Notes under the pieces: generated by a model
Databases searched by the model: none
Told to the model about the DNA's origin: nothing
What the model saw: the letters and a program-made list of their open reading frames with translations, nothing else
Program-made: the position numbers and the translations under genes
Assembly: GCF_003228315.1 (NCBI RefSeq)
Contig: NZ_CP029693.1
Location: 4,019,501-4,083,500, forward strand
Origin: Pseudomonas putida
Lineage (GTDB): Bacteria; Pseudomonadota; Gammaproteobacteria; Pseudomonadales; Pseudomonadaceae
DNA: 64,000 bases
Direction of reading: 5' to 3'
Shown: positions 17,208 through 26,026 of the stretch, piece by piece
Numbering within the stretch: the stretch's first letter is position 1
Layout: every line of letters starts with the position of its first letter

Positions 17208-18423
17208 AACGGTTTCTGCAGCAGTAGAGACCGATGCCACTGAGCAGGCTGTAGCTGAGCAGGCCGACCCAGCCCACCGCGCTGGCCGGCCATAGCCCCA
17301 CCACCGGCGCCAGCCACACCAGCGGCACGTTCGACACCAGCCGCAGCAGCTCCAGCTTCAACGCCCACGGGCGATTCTCCAGGGCCACGCCCAGCACGAA
17401 CAAGCCCAGCGCCACCGCGCCCCAGCCCAGTACGAGGGCCGAGGTCGACAGGCTTGGCTCCAGGTTCATCAGATAACTGCCCAAGGCGATGTACACGCAG
17501 AACTGCAGCAGCACATAAATCTGCTGGCGCCCATCCAGCGGCACCTCGAACTTGCGGAACTGGCTCAGGTCCGGCTTGTTCATCGGGTATTTCGCCGCCA
17601 CATCCGCCGGCCGCCAGCCGGTGCGCATGAACCAGATCCGCAGCTTGTCCCAGGTGCTGTGCGTGCGTCGCGCATCCGCCCACAACTGCGCGTAGAACTG
17701 CACATTCGCCCAGATCGGGTTCCAGCTCGCCAGCGGCGTGGTCACGCCGAAAATCACCGGTTCGTTGTCGTCTTCTTCCTGGAACGAGCCGAACAGACGG
17801 TCCCAAATAATGAACACGCCGCCGTAGTTGCGATCCATGTAGAGAGCGTTCTGCGCATGGTGAGCCCGATGATTGGACGGCGTAACGAAGAACCACTCGA
17901 ACCAGCCGAGCTTGGGAATGTGCCGGGTGTGCACCCAGAACTGGTACAGCAGGTTCAGCGCGGCGACGCTGACAAACACCAGCAACGGCACGCCGACCAC
18001 CGCCATGGGCAGGTAGAAGATCCAGCTCAACAGAAAACCTGTACTGGTCTGGCGCAGGGCGGTGGAGAGGTTGTAGTCCTCGCTCTGGTGATGCACCGAG
18101 TGCGCCGCCCAGAGAATGTTGCGCTCGTGGCCCATGCGGTGCAGCCAGTAGTAGCAGAAGTCATAGAAGACGAAGGCGAATATCCAGACCCAGACGCTGT
18201 CCGCCGAAAGCTCGAACAACGCCAGATGCTTGAGGGCAAACCCATAGGTCAGCAGCCCCACGCCCTTGGTCAACAGGCCCGTGGTGGTCGACAGCACGCC
18301 GGTACTGATGCTGTTGATAGCGTCCGCCACCCGATAGTTGCGGACCCCGCGCCAACGATCAGCCAGCAGCTCGACGGCAATCAGCACAAAGAAAAACGGC
18401 ACCGCGTACAGAATGAAGTCCAT
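17188..18423 (-). CDS. Sterol desaturase/fatty acid hydroxylase family membrane protein
   Basis: A 411-residue integral membrane protein with the histidine boxes of the non-haem di-iron hydroxylase/desaturase superfamily: HRMGHE, HSVHHQSEDYN and NHRAHHAQN. These would bind two irons on the cytosolic side for oxygen-dependent hydroxylation or desaturation of a lipid. The hydroxylase core covers about residues 80-230. The C-terminal 150 residues add a further set of hydrophobic helices (SALVLGWGAVALGLFVLG). The substrate is unknown. Genes of this type occupy the same position in other Pseudomonas. The 3' end overlaps dedA by 20 bases in convergent orientation. Confidence 0.85.
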   Translation of the reverse strand: MDFILYAVPFFFVLIAVELLADRWRGVRNYRVADAINSISTGVLSTTTGLLTKGVGLLTYGFALKHLALFELSADSVWVWIFAFVFYDFCYYWLHRMGHERNILWAAHSVHHQSEDYNLSTALRQTSTGFLLSWIFYLPMAVVGVPLLVFVSVAALNLLYQFWVHTRHIPKLGWFEWFFVTPSNHRAHHAQNALYMDRNYGGVFIIWDRLFGSFQEEDDNEPVIFGVTTPLASWNPIWANVQFYAQLWADARRTHSTWDKLRIWFMRTGWRPADVAAKYPMNKPDLSQFRKFEVPLDGRQQIYVLLQFCVYIALGSYLMNLEPSLSTSALVLGWGAVALGLFVLGVALENRPWALKLELLRLVSNVPLVWLAPVVGLWPASAVGWVGLLSYSLLSGIGLYCCRNRFTRLAS

Positions 18424-18540
18424 AAGGCGTCCTGAACGGAATTTTTTAAGGACAGATGCTAGGTGTAGCCGCGAAATAACCCTATGGCAACGAGTGACAA
18501 ATTAGTGGACATTTAACGCCATGAATCTGGAGAAACGCCC

Positions 18541-19209
18541 ATGAGCAAAAAAGTTGCAGTGATCCTTTCCGGTTGTGGCGTGTACGACGGCGCCGAGATC
18601 TACGAGAGCGTGATAACCCTGCTGCGCCTGGACCAGCGCGGTGCCCAGGTGCAGTGTTTCGCACCGAACATCGCGCAGTTGCACGTGATCAATCACCTGA
18701 CCGGCGAAGAAATGCCCGAGTCGCGCAACGTGCTCGTGGAATCGGCGCGCATTGCCCGGGGCCAGGTCAGGGACATCCGCGAGGCCGATGCCGAAGAGTT
18801 CGATGCGCTGATCATTCCCGGCGGTTTCGGCGCGGCCAAGAACCTCTCCAACTTCGCCATCGAAGGCACCGCCTGCACCGTGCAACCGGAAGTACTGGCC
18901 TTGACCGAAGCCTTTGCCGAAGCCGGCAAGCCCGTCGGCCTGATCTGCATCTCGCCAGCCCTGGCCGCGAAAATCTACGGTCCGGGCGTGACCTGCACCA
19001 TCGGCAACGACGCCGACACCGCCGCCGCCCTGAACAAAATGGGCGCCACCCACAAGGACTGTGCGGTGAGCGACATCGTCGAAGACAAGGCGCGCAAACT
19101 GGTGAGCACCCCGGCCTACATGCTGGCCCAATCGATCAGTGAGGCCGCATCAGGCATCAACAAACTGGTCGACCGCGTGCTCGAACTGACCCACGAAAAC
19201 GACGCCTGA
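18541..19209 (+). CDS. elbB: Isoprenoid biosynthesis glyoxalase ElbB
   Basis: The 222-residue protein is ElbB, a DJ-1/PfpI-type protein with glyoxalase activity, named for its effect on isoprenoid synthesis. It starts MSKKVAVILSGCGVYDGAEI. The nucleophile cysteine is expected in PVGLICISPALAAKIYG, and the family-specific stretches IIPGGFGAAKNLSNFAIEG and VSTPAYMLAQSISEAASGI are present. A GGAG lies about nine bases before the ATG. It is transcribed divergently from the hydroxylase. A REP doublet follows. Physiological substrate is not certain. Confidence 0.93.
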   Translation: MSKKVAVILSGCGVYDGAEIYESVITLLRLDQRGAQVQCFAPNIAQLHVINHLTGEEMPESRNVLVESARIARGQVRDIREADAEEFDALIIPGGFGAAKNLSNFAIEGTACTVQPEVLALTEAFAEAGKPVGLICISPALAAKIYGPGVTCTIGNDADTAAALNKMGATHKDCAVSDIVEDKARKLVSTPAYMLAQSISEAASGINKLVDRVLELTHENDA

Positions 19210-19224
19210 CAGCCCCTCAACTCA

Positions 19225-19314
19225 TGTAGGAGCGAGCCTGCTCGCGATGGCGGCCTTACAGCCAACTTCAATGTTGGACGTGCCGGCCCCATCGCGAGCA
19301 GGCTCGCTCCTACA
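19225..19314. repeat. REP doublet, GAGCCTGCTCGCGA type
   Basis: Inverted arms TGTAGGAGCGAGCCTGCTCG (19225) and reverse complement (to 19314), between convergent elbB and the YaiI-like gene. A small inner hairpin (CAACTTCAATGTTG) sits in the spacer. Confidence 0.9.
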
Positions 19315-19330
19315 GGATCAATTACAGGCA

Positions 19331-19786
19331 TCAGGCTTTGCGGGTCAGCCTTGTAAGTATCCGATCCAGCGCATTGGCAAACGCCTGCTTCTCCCGCTCG
19401 CCAAACGGCGCCGGCCCGCCGCTCATCTGCCCCTGCTCGCGCAAGTCGGTAAACAGGTTACGCACCGCCAGCCGATCACCCATGTTCTGCGCATCGAACT
19501 CCTTGCCCCGCGGGTCCAGCGCCGCAACGCCATTCTTTACCAGGCGATCGGCCAGCGGCACGTCGCTGCAGATCACCAGTTCACCGGGCACGGCATGCTC
19601 CACCAGGTAGTCGTCGGCCGCATCCGGGCCGCTCGGTACCACGATCAGCTTCACCAGCGCCAGGCCCGGCTTGTTCTGCGGCTGCCCGGCCACCATCACC
19701 ACTTCGAACTGGCGCTTGAGGGCGAACTTCACCACCAGATCCCTCGCCGCCCGGGGGCAGGCGTCGGCATCGATCCATACGCGCAT
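19331..19786 (-). CDS. YaiI/YqxD family protein (DUF188)
   Basis: A 151-residue protein beginning MRVWIDADACPRAARDLVVK, the DUF188/UPF0178 signature with conserved acidic residues typical of PIN-like nuclease folds. Further landmarks are DDYLVEHAVPGELVICSDVPLA and LDPRGKEF, again acidic and conserved in the family. Biochemical role is not established; a PIN-like nuclease has been proposed from the fold. It converges on elbB and is followed upstream by a REP doublet of another subtype. Length is normal. Confidence 0.9.
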   Translation of the reverse strand: MRVWIDADACPRAARDLVVKFALKRQFEVVMVAGQPQNKPGLALVKLIVVPSGPDAADDYLVEHAVPGELVICSDVPLADRLVKNGVAALDPRGKEFDAQNMGDRLAVRNLFTDLREQGQMSGGPAPFGEREKQAFANALDRILTRLTRKA

Positions 19787-19807
19787 AGCTTGTTTCCTCG
19801 TCTAAAA

Positions 19808-19900
19808 GCATCGCGGGCAAGCCTTGCTCCTACAGTTAAGTGTCGTACACACCATGGTGTGTCACCACAAAACCTGTGGGAGCAAGGCTTGCCCGCGATT
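19808..19900. repeat. REP doublet, GCAAGGCTTGCCCGCGA type
   Basis: Arms ATCGCGGGCAAGCCTTGCTC and its reverse complement with a TGTG-rich spacer containing ACACCATGGTGT. This subtype differs from the GAGCCTGCTCGCGA arms and recurs at 39538. Confidence 0.88.
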
Positions 19901-19919
19901 GTGAGCGAAGCGAATGTTG

Positions 19920-21815
19920 TTAAGCCGTAACCCGCCGCTTTTCAGCCAGACGACTACGACCATACAGCACGACAATCGCAATCAATGCCACCGCCTGCGC
20001 ACTCAACGAATACGCATCGGCATGAATTCCCAGCCAATCGAACTCAAAGAACGGCACCGGCCGCGTGCCGAAGATGCCCGCTTCCTGCAACGCCTTCACG
20101 CCATGCCCGGCAAACACCACCGACAGCGCACACAGCAGGCCGGCGTTGATGCTGAAGAACAACGCCAACGGCAGTTTCGCCGAGCCACGCAGGATCACCC
20201 ACGCCAGGCCGACCAGCAGCACCAGCGCCGTCGCACCGCCGGCCAATACCGCGTCGTGGCCCGCAGGACCCGCCTGTAACCACAGGGTTTCGTAGAACAG
20301 GATCACTTCGAACAGCTCGCGATACACCGAGAAGAACGCCAGGATCGCAAAACCGAAACGCCCACCGCCGCCCACCAGGCTGCTCTTGATGTAGTCCTGC
20401 CAGGCTGCCGCGTGACGACGGTCATGCATCCACACGCCCAGCCACAGCACCATGACGCTGGCGAACAACGCGGTCGCGCCTTCCAGCAATTCACGCTGCG
20501 AACCGCTGACATCGATCACATACGCCGCCAACGCCCAGGTTCCCAGGCCCGCCAGCAACGCCAGTCCCCAACCGACGTTGACGCTGCGCACCGCCGATTG
20601 CTGGCCGGTGTTACGCAGGAAGGCCAGGATCGCCGCCAGCACCAGAATCGCTTCCAACCCTTCGCGCAACAGAATCAACAGGCCGGAAATGTAGCTCAGA
20701 GACCAGCTCAAGCCATCGCTGCCGAGCAAGCCTGCAGAGGTCTTGAGCTTGGCCTTGGCCGCGTCCAGGCGCTGCTCGACCTGCTCGATCGGCAGGCCGT
20801 CCTGCAACGACTGTCGGTAGGCCATCAGCGATTTTTCGGTGTCCTTGCGCACGTTGGTGTCGACGTTATCGAGGGAGCTTTCGACCAGTTCGAAGCCTTC
20901 CAGGTACGCCGCTACTGACAGGTCGTAGGCCTGATCGTGGTCGCCGGCACGGTAGGCGGCGACACTCTTGTCCAGCGTCGCCGCGGTGTAGTCGAGCAAC
21001 TGCGCCGGGCCGCGCTTGACCTGCGGCGGTTGCGCGCGCTGTGCGCGGAAGATCGCGACGGCCTGCGCGCCATCTGCCGCCTGCACCTCGGCCGGAGTCT
21101 GGCGGGCCAGGTCGGCGATGTTGTAGATCTTGTCGCCGGCGGCGGTCGCGGGGTCGGCGCTGAAGCTGGCGATGTAGGTGGCCAGGTCCCAACGCTGACG
21201 ATCGTCCAGCTGATCGGCGAAGGCCGGCATGTCAGTACCTTCAACACCCAGCCCCAGGGTGCTGTAGATCGCATACAGGCTCAGGTGATCCATTCGCACG
21301 GCGTCGCGCAGATTGGCCGGAGGCGGCGTCATCCCCACGCCCGCCGGGCCGTCGCCGGCACCGCTATCGCCATGGCACACCGAGCAGTGCTGCGCGTACA
21401 GCGGCGCGCCACGGGTCGGGTCCGGGGTGATGATCGGCGCCTGGCTCACTTCATAGGCCACCGCCAGTTTCGCCCCCAGCTGCCGCGCCTGACGGGCGAC
21501 ATCCGCGCCGTCCTGACGGTCAGTGATCGCCCCGCGAAGCGTGGTGATGCCCTGCTCCAGCACGGCCTTTTCCGGCTTGGCCGGCATGGCGCTCACCAGA
21601 CCTTGCAACGCCTGGACGAACTCCAGTTGCTCGCGGTATTCCGACTCGTTGACGACCTCACCTGCCTGCACCGCTTGCGGGTAGTCCGCACCGATATAGT
21701 CGAGTAGATGCAGGGCTTGCGGCGCGCCTTCCACGGTATCGGCCAGCAGATTGAGGCTGCATAGGGCAAGCACCGGCGCGACCAGCCAGGCCAGGAAACG
21801 GGAGGGGGAAATCAT
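19920..21815 (-). CDS. Cytochrome c/FTR1 family iron permease fusion
   Basis: A 631-residue two-part protein. Residues 1-25 form a signal peptide. A periplasmic region follows with one c-type haem site, CSVCH at 144-148, and a likely Met ligand in TDMPAF. After a helical linker, the C-terminal 260 residues are an FTR1-type membrane permease with the two iron-binding REXXE motifs, REGLE and RELFE. In FTR1/EfeU systems ferrous iron is oxidised and passed through the permease; the fused cytochrome probably takes the electrons. No efeO or efeB lies nearby. It is divergent from the LpoB-like operon, and an AATGA-N3-TCATT dyad overlaps its start. Confidence 0.9.
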   Translation of the reverse strand: MISPSRFLAWLVAPVLALCSLNLLADTVEGAPQALHLLDYIGADYPQAVQAGEVVNESEYREQLEFVQALQGLVSAMPAKPEKAVLEQGITTLRGAITDRQDGADVARQARQLGAKLAVAYEVSQAPIITPDPTRGAPLYAQHCSVCHGDSGAGDGPAGVGMTPPPANLRDAVRMDHLSLYAIYSTLGLGVEGTDMPAFADQLDDRQRWDLATYIASFSADPATAAGDKIYNIADLARQTPAEVQAADGAQAVAIFRAQRAQPPQVKRGPAQLLDYTAATLDKSVAAYRAGDHDQAYDLSVAAYLEGFELVESSLDNVDTNVRKDTEKSLMAYRQSLQDGLPIEQVEQRLDAAKAKLKTSAGLLGSDGLSWSLSYISGLLILLREGLEAILVLAAILAFLRNTGQQSAVRSVNVGWGLALLAGLGTWALAAYVIDVSGSQRELLEGATALFASVMVLWLGVWMHDRRHAAAWQDYIKSSLVGGGGRFGFAILAFFSVYRELFEVILFYETLWLQAGPAGHDAVLAGGATALVLLVGLAWVILRGSAKLPLALFFSINAGLLCALSVVFAGHGVKALQEAGIFGTRPVPFFEFDWLGIHADAYSLSAQAVALIAIVVLYGRSRLAEKRRVTA

Positions 21816-21816
21816 G

Positions 21817-21829
21817 AATGAATCTCATT
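21817..21829. promoter_or_regulatory. Possible Fur-type site at the FTR1 start
   Basis: AATGA-ATC-TCATT matches the central AATGA-N3-TCATT core of the ferric uptake regulator consensus; the outer positions match poorly. It covers the bases just before the ATG of the FTR1 fusion, an unusual place for an operator. Iron control of an iron permease would make sense, but the match is short. Confidence 0.3.
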
Positions 21830-21980
21830 TGGAAACACGAAGTAATATATTGTTCCCTCTCAATGCTTTTCACTCAAGCTTTGTCTGCTCCAGCGCCTGT
21901 CAGCACCGGGAACAAAGTGCCATCATTCGCGTCTACAGTTCGCCACCCTGAGGTGGTCTTTCAAGGAAGACACAAGGCAC

Positions 21981-23363
21981 ATGTCCACCCGCTTGCTGCT
22001 GGTACTCGGTGCGTGCTTGATGTTGAGCGGTTGCGCGAGCACACGCGACTACAACGCCGAGCTGGGAGAAACCCTGGCTTATTTCCAGGCCGGTCAGCTC
22101 GACGGTTCGTTGGCTGTACTGGAACGAAACAACCCCCTTGCTCCACGCGACCTGCTCTATCACATGGAGAAAGGCGAACTGCTGCGCCTGAAAGGTGACA
22201 TGACCGGCAGTTTTGCAGCCTGGGACTACGCCGACCGGTCTATCGTGGCGTACGAAAACTCGTCGAGATTTGCCACGCTCAAAAATTTCACCGAACTCAG
22301 CAGCTACGTTGCCAACGACAAGGTGCGTTTTTACGACGGTTACGATTTCGAGCGGGTCGCCCTGACCACGCAAATGGCCCTGATCTTCATGGCCGGTGCC
22401 GATCCCGCCGACGCCCGCGTGCTGATCAAGAAAACCCACGAGCGCGAAGCCGGCATCGCCGAAAAACGCGACCTTGAATACCTCGAACTGGAAAATCAGG
22501 CGCAGGCGCAAGGGATCACCCTGCAATACAAGGACCTTCAGGGCTACCCGGTGGCGACCCTCGATGCACCCGAAGTGGTGGCATTGAAAAACAGCTACCA
22601 GAGCGCGTTCAGTCATTACCTTGCCGGCTTTATCTATGAGGCCCTGAACGAGAAAGACCTCGCCGCGCCGGGCTATCGCAAGGCGATCGAGCTGCGCCCG
22701 AATACGCCATTGCTCGAACAAGCGCTGCGCAACCTCGACAAATCGCCGCTCAAGGCTGGCGAAAGTGATGTCCTGCTGATCGTGCAAACCGGCCTGGCGC
22801 CGGCGCGCAGTTCGGTGCGCGTGCCCATCAACGTGGAGGTCGATGGCGAAAACTTCGTCACCAACATGTCCTTCCCGATCATCGTCCCTGACACCTCCAC
22901 ACCGCCGGTGGACTTCATTACCGTGGACGGCAAAAAACACCAGCTGACGCTGCTCAACAGCTTTGGCGACATGGCACGCCGCACCCTGCGTGACGATATG
23001 CCGGGCATCATCGAGCGCACCCTGGTTCGAGCCCGTTCCAATGCGCGTAACCAGGCCTACCTGAAAAAGAACCACCCCGAACAGCTGGAGGCGGCGATCC
23101 AGGCGCAAATCCAGCGCGAAGATGCCGACACCCGTGGCTGGCGCACGCTGCCCGACAAGACCTTCGTGGCGCGCCTGCGGCTTGACAAAGGCGTGCACCA
23201 GTTGACGCTGCCCAACGCGCCGGATTTTCAGCCGGTGAAATTCAGGCTGGATCAAACGCACCAAGCCTTGAGCCTGCGAGCCGTGAGCAACCGTATCTAT
23301 GCCTCCGACAGAGCCCTGGCGCTTGAGTCCACACCCCCGCCGCAGTCTGCGGTCTTGAACTGA
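21981..23363 (+). CDS. COG3014-type lipoprotein, first gene of LpoB-like operon
   Basis: A 460-residue lipoprotein. The N-terminus STRLLLVLGACLMLSGCAS has a clear lipobox LSGC, so it should be lipidated; the next residue is Ala, which suits outer-membrane sorting. Residues about 30-250 are helical with TPR-like features (ALNEKDLAAPGYRKAIELRP). The C-terminal part is more beta-rich. The gene heads a four-gene run (21981-25105) with a YcfL-like lipoprotein, an LpoB-like lipoprotein and a further LpoB/CsgG-like periplasmic protein, spaced 12 bases or less. The family label comes from this context and overall pattern. Function is unknown; an envelope or peptidoglycan role is inferred. Confidence 0.72.
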   Translation: MSTRLLLVLGACLMLSGCASTRDYNAELGETLAYFQAGQLDGSLAVLERNNPLAPRDLLYHMEKGELLRLKGDMTGSFAAWDYADRSIVAYENSSRFATLKNFTELSSYVANDKVRFYDGYDFERVALTTQMALIFMAGADPADARVLIKKTHEREAGIAEKRDLEYLELENQAQAQGITLQYKDLQGYPVATLDAPEVVALKNSYQSAFSHYLAGFIYEALNEKDLAAPGYRKAIELRPNTPLLEQALRNLDKSPLKAGESDVLLIVQTGLAPARSSVRVPINVEVDGENFVTNMSFPIIVPDTSTPPVDFITVDGKKHQLTLLNSFGDMARRTLRDDMPGIIERTLVRARSNARNQAYLKKNHPEQLEAAIQAQIQREDADTRGWRTLPDKTFVARLRLDKGVHQLTLPNAPDFQPVKFRLDQTHQALSLRAVSNRIYASDRALALESTPPPQSAVLN

Positions 23364-23375
23364 ACGGAGATTTTC

Positions 23376-23744
23376 ATGGGATTGAAAAGCATCGCCGTCG
23401 TCGCCCTGGCCCTCCTGGCCGGCTGCGCAACGCCGCCGCCGGAGCCGGGCAGCGCCGCCAGCAAGGTTCTGGCAACGGGACCAATCGAGGACCTGGCCAT
23501 CGGCCCCATGCGCATGGCCCGGGAAAACGGATTCCTGACGGTCAACGCACAATTGAGCAATACCGACACCCGCAATAAAACCCTGTATTACCGCTATCTG
23601 TGGCTGGGCCCGGAAGGCTTTCCGGTTGCCGATGCCGAAAGCTGGAAAAGCCTGACCCTTTACGCGCAGCAGACGAGCTTTCTGCCCGCCATCGCCCCTG
23701 TGCCCCAGGCCGTGGACTTCCGCCTGGAAATCAACACGCCATGA
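23376..23744 (+). CDS. YcfL family lipoprotein
   Basis: A 122-residue lipoprotein beginning MGLKSIAVVALALLAGCATP with lipobox LAGC. The mature part resembles the DUF1425/YcfL fold, an immunoglobulin-like domain: VNAQLSNTDTRNKTLYYRYLWLGPEGFPV. In E. coli ycfL sits directly beside lpoB, and the same pairing is kept here. An ACGGAG lies eight bases before the ATG. Its TGA overlaps the next gene's upstream ATG (ATGA), pointing to coupled translation. Role unknown; the link to LpoB suggests a part in control of peptidoglycan synthases. Confidence 0.8.
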   Translation: MGLKSIAVVALALLAGCATPPPEPGSAASKVLATGPIEDLAIGPMRMARENGFLTVNAQLSNTDTRNKTLYYRYLWLGPEGFPVADAESWKSLTLYAQQTSFLPAIAPVPQAVDFRLEINTP

Positions 23745-24358
23745 CCAACCCATCAGAGACCCTGCCCATGTTTGCACGCATTTGCTTCCTGACCCTGAGC
23801 GCCTTGCTGGTCGGTGGTTGTGCCAACAACACCTCGCCCGTACTGGGCAGCGGCAACATCAGCTACGGCGACCCGAAAGCCGTTGAACTGATCACCAACG
23901 AATTCGGCTCCACCGACCTGCAAATGATCGCGGAAAGCATGACCCGCTCCCTCGCCCAGTCCGGCGTGTTGAAAGGCCGCCCGGTGGTCCAGGTGTACGA
24001 CGTGCGCAACAAGACCAGCGAATACATCGACACCCGTGAAATCACCACGTCGATCAAGACTCAACTGATGCGCTCGGGCACCGCGCGTTTTGCCAGCGAC
24101 AACACCGACCTGCAGAGCCAGGTCGATCAGCTCAAGCTGCAAAACCAGAGCGGCCTGTACAAAAAGAGCACGGTGGCGAAAACCGGGAACATGATTGCCG
24201 CGCGCTATCGCCTGGAAGGCTCGATCAGCTCGATCGTCAAGCGCAGCAGCGATTACAAGGACGTCTTCTACAAATTCAGCCTGCAATTGGTCGACGTCGA
24301 AAGCGGGTTGGCGGAGTGGATGGACGAAAAAGAAATCCGCAAGACCACGGAGCGCTGA
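23741..24358 (+). CDS. LpoB-like penicillin-binding protein activator lipoprotein
   Basis: A 205-residue lipoprotein with lipobox VGGC. After it come GSGNISYGDPKAVELITNEF and RPVVQVYDVRNKTSEYIDTR, typical of LpoB, the outer-membrane lipoprotein that activates PBP1b in enterobacteria. The C-terminal part (RYRLEGSISSIVKRSSDYKD, QLVDVESGLAEWMDEKEIRK) completes the LpoB domain. Two starts are possible: ATG at 23741 overlapping the ycfL-like stop, or ATG at 23768, which gives a shorter, more ordinary signal peptide. Pseudomonas aeruginosa uses LpoP instead for PBP1b, so an LpoB homologue here is notable. Confidence 0.82.
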   Translation: MTNPSETLPMFARICFLTLSALLVGGCANNTSPVLGSGNISYGDPKAVELITNEFGSTDLQMIAESMTRSLAQSGVLKGRPVVQVYDVRNKTSEYIDTREITTSIKTQLMRSGTARFASDNTDLQSQVDQLKLQNQSGLYKKSTVAKTGNMIAARYRLEGSISSIVKRSSDYKDVFYKFSLQLVDVESGLAEWMDEKEIRKTTER

Positions 24359-24361
24359 ACC

Positions 24362-25105
24362 ATGCGTACCTGGATTGGCATCATGGCCCTGGCTTGCGCG
24401 ATCAGCGCCCAAGCCGCACCGAAAATCGCTGTCACCGACCTCGCCTACGAGGCCAGTGTCGAGCAATACGTCCACGTGGTTTCCGCCCGCGATGACCATC
24501 AGCAGGATTATTACGGCGCCAGCGGTTCATCGAGTTACGACGAGTACACAACCCGCAACAGCTACCTGGAACAGAGCGAAATCAGGCGCTTTGCCGGTGA
24601 TATCAAAGGCCAGATGCTCAAGACCGGGATGTTTCAGCTGATTCAGGGCACGCCCTACACCCCACGGGTCGATGCCGACGTCTACGACGTGATCAAGCGC
24701 ATCAAGGCCGGGCAGTTCGAAGGCGCGGACTATGTGCTGTTCGGCACCTTGTCCGACATCGACTTCACCCAGGACATGAACGAACTGGCTAACACCGACA
24801 GTGTTTCGGCGGTGCTGGCGCTGACCCTGGTGGCGGATTTCAGCCTGATTAATACGAAAACCTACGAGATTGTCTCGGCCTTCACGGCGATGGGTGAGGC
24901 CCAGGACACCAAGCTGGTTAATGACCGGGATATCCACGTGTCGCTCAATCGGCCACGGGTGGTCAGGGACGTCTCCCGCTCCTTGGGCGAAGACGTCGCG
25001 CGGCAATTGCGCGAACAACTCGGTGACGGTAATCAGGAGCCGTCGGGAGAACCGGTGGGGCACAACGACTTGCCGCCGGATACTGCGCCGGTGATTTTGC
25101 GCTGA
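24362..25105 (+). CDS. Periplasmic LpoB/CsgG-like protein
   Basis: A 247-residue protein with a signal peptide ending AISAQA before APKIAVTDL; there is no lipobox, so it should be soluble in the periplasm. KIAVTDLAYEASV and ADYVLFGTLSDIDFTQ are patterns of the CsgG/LpoB-type fold. A Tyr/Ser-rich insertion (DDHQQDYYGASGSSSYDEYT) near residues 43-62 is unusual. The gene begins three bases after the LpoB-like stop and ends the operon before a strong terminator. It may be a diverged duplicate of its neighbour that lost the lipid anchor. No specific function can be given. Confidence 0.68.
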   Translation: MRTWIGIMALACAISAQAAPKIAVTDLAYEASVEQYVHVVSARDDHQQDYYGASGSSSYDEYTTRNSYLEQSEIRRFAGDIKGQMLKTGMFQLIQGTPYTPRVDADVYDVIKRIKAGQFEGADYVLFGTLSDIDFTQDMNELANTDSVSAVLALTLVADFSLINTKTYEIVSAFTAMGEAQDTKLVNDRDIHVSLNRPRVVRDVSRSLGEDVARQLREQLGDGNQEPSGEPVGHNDLPPDTAPVILR

Positions 25106-25120
25106 AATCCGTTGGGCAAA

Positions 25121-25152
25121 GAAAAAGGCGACCTGAGAAGGTCGCCTTTTTC
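25121..25152. terminator. Bidirectional terminator after LpoB-like operon
   Basis: GAAAAAGGCGACC and GGTCGCCTTTTTC flank a short loop 16 bases after the last gene of the operon. The convergent lysE-type gene ends at 25167, so both may use it. Confidence 0.9.
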
Positions 25153-25166
25153 TGTGGCTGATGTTT

Positions 25167-25799
25167 TTAAACCGCAGCTTTACGCAACGTCGCCATGAAC
25201 GCCGCCGCGCCGATGAACAGCCCGGCAAAAGTACGGTTCATGCGTTTTTGCTGCTTTGGCGTGCGCAGCAGGCGCAATACCTTGGACGCCAGTCCGGTGT
25301 AGCCGGCCATGACAATCAGGTCGACGCAGATCATGGTCGCACCGATGATCAGGTACTGGATCAGCAGTGGCGCGTGCGGATCAATGAACTGAGGCAACAC
25401 CGCGAGCATAAACACCAGCGCTTTGGGGTTGCTGATGTTCACCAGGAAACCACGGAACACCAGGACCAGCGGCTTGCCGATCGGGCGGATGGCCGCCTCG
25501 TCAGTCATGTCGCTGGGCAGTGCACGCCATTGCTTGATGGCGAGGTAAACCAGGTACGCCACACCGAACCATTTGATCGCATAGAAGGCGGTGGCCGATG
25601 CGGTGAGAATCGCGCCCACACCGGCGCCGACAATGGCGATTTGCAGCGCCAGGCCCAGTTGCAGGCCCAGGGCGTTCCAGTAACCGCGCCAGAAACCGTA
25701 TTGCAGACCGCTGGACATCGACGCAATGGCGCCGGCACCGGGAGAAAGACTGATCACCCAACAGGCGGCAAAAAACGCCAGCCATGTTTGAAGCTCCAT
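25167..25799 (-). CDS. LysE family translocator
   Basis: A 210-residue inner-membrane protein of the LysE/RhtB exporter family with about six membrane segments. The signature near the start, WLAFFAACWVISLSPGAGAI, contains the SPG motif. Further family blocks are WRGYWNALGLQLG and FRGFLVNISNPKALVFMLAVLPQF with the NPK motif. Such proteins export amino acids such as homoserine, threonine or lysine to prevent build-up. The substrate cannot be judged from sequence. It converges on the LpoB-like operon and stands alone. Confidence 0.9.
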   Translation of the reverse strand: MELQTWLAFFAACWVISLSPGAGAIASMSSGLQYGFWRGYWNALGLQLGLALQIAIVGAGVGAILTASATAFYAIKWFGVAYLVYLAIKQWRALPSDMTDEAAIRPIGKPLVLVFRGFLVNISNPKALVFMLAVLPQFIDPHAPLLIQYLIIGATMICVDLIVMAGYTGLASKVLRLLRTPKQQKRMNRTFAGLFIGAAAFMATLRKAAV

Positions 25800-25916
25800 C
25801 GCACACCTCGACTCAGACTCGTGACAAACATCTAAGCTAATGCGGCTTTGGGCGGATGACTACCGATTTTTTGCAGGATGTTGCGGTTGCCGACCAGCGT
25901 TTGCGACTCGAGGGCC

Positions 25917-26003
25917 CCATCGCGAGCAGGCTCGCTCCTACATCGGATCGCGTTTCTCGCGGAACAACTCGGTCAACTGTAGGAGCGAGCCTGCTCGCGA
26001 TGG
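25917..26003. repeat. REP doublet, GAGCCTGCTCGCGA type, tail-to-tail
   Basis: CCATCGCGAGCAGGCTCGCT at 25917 and the reverse complement ending at 26003. The arms are in the opposite order to most doublets in this window. It lies between the LysE gene promoter side and the 3' end of the MscS gene. Confidence 0.88.
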
Positions 26004-26026
26004 CGGTCTTCCAGACAACAGAAGAC

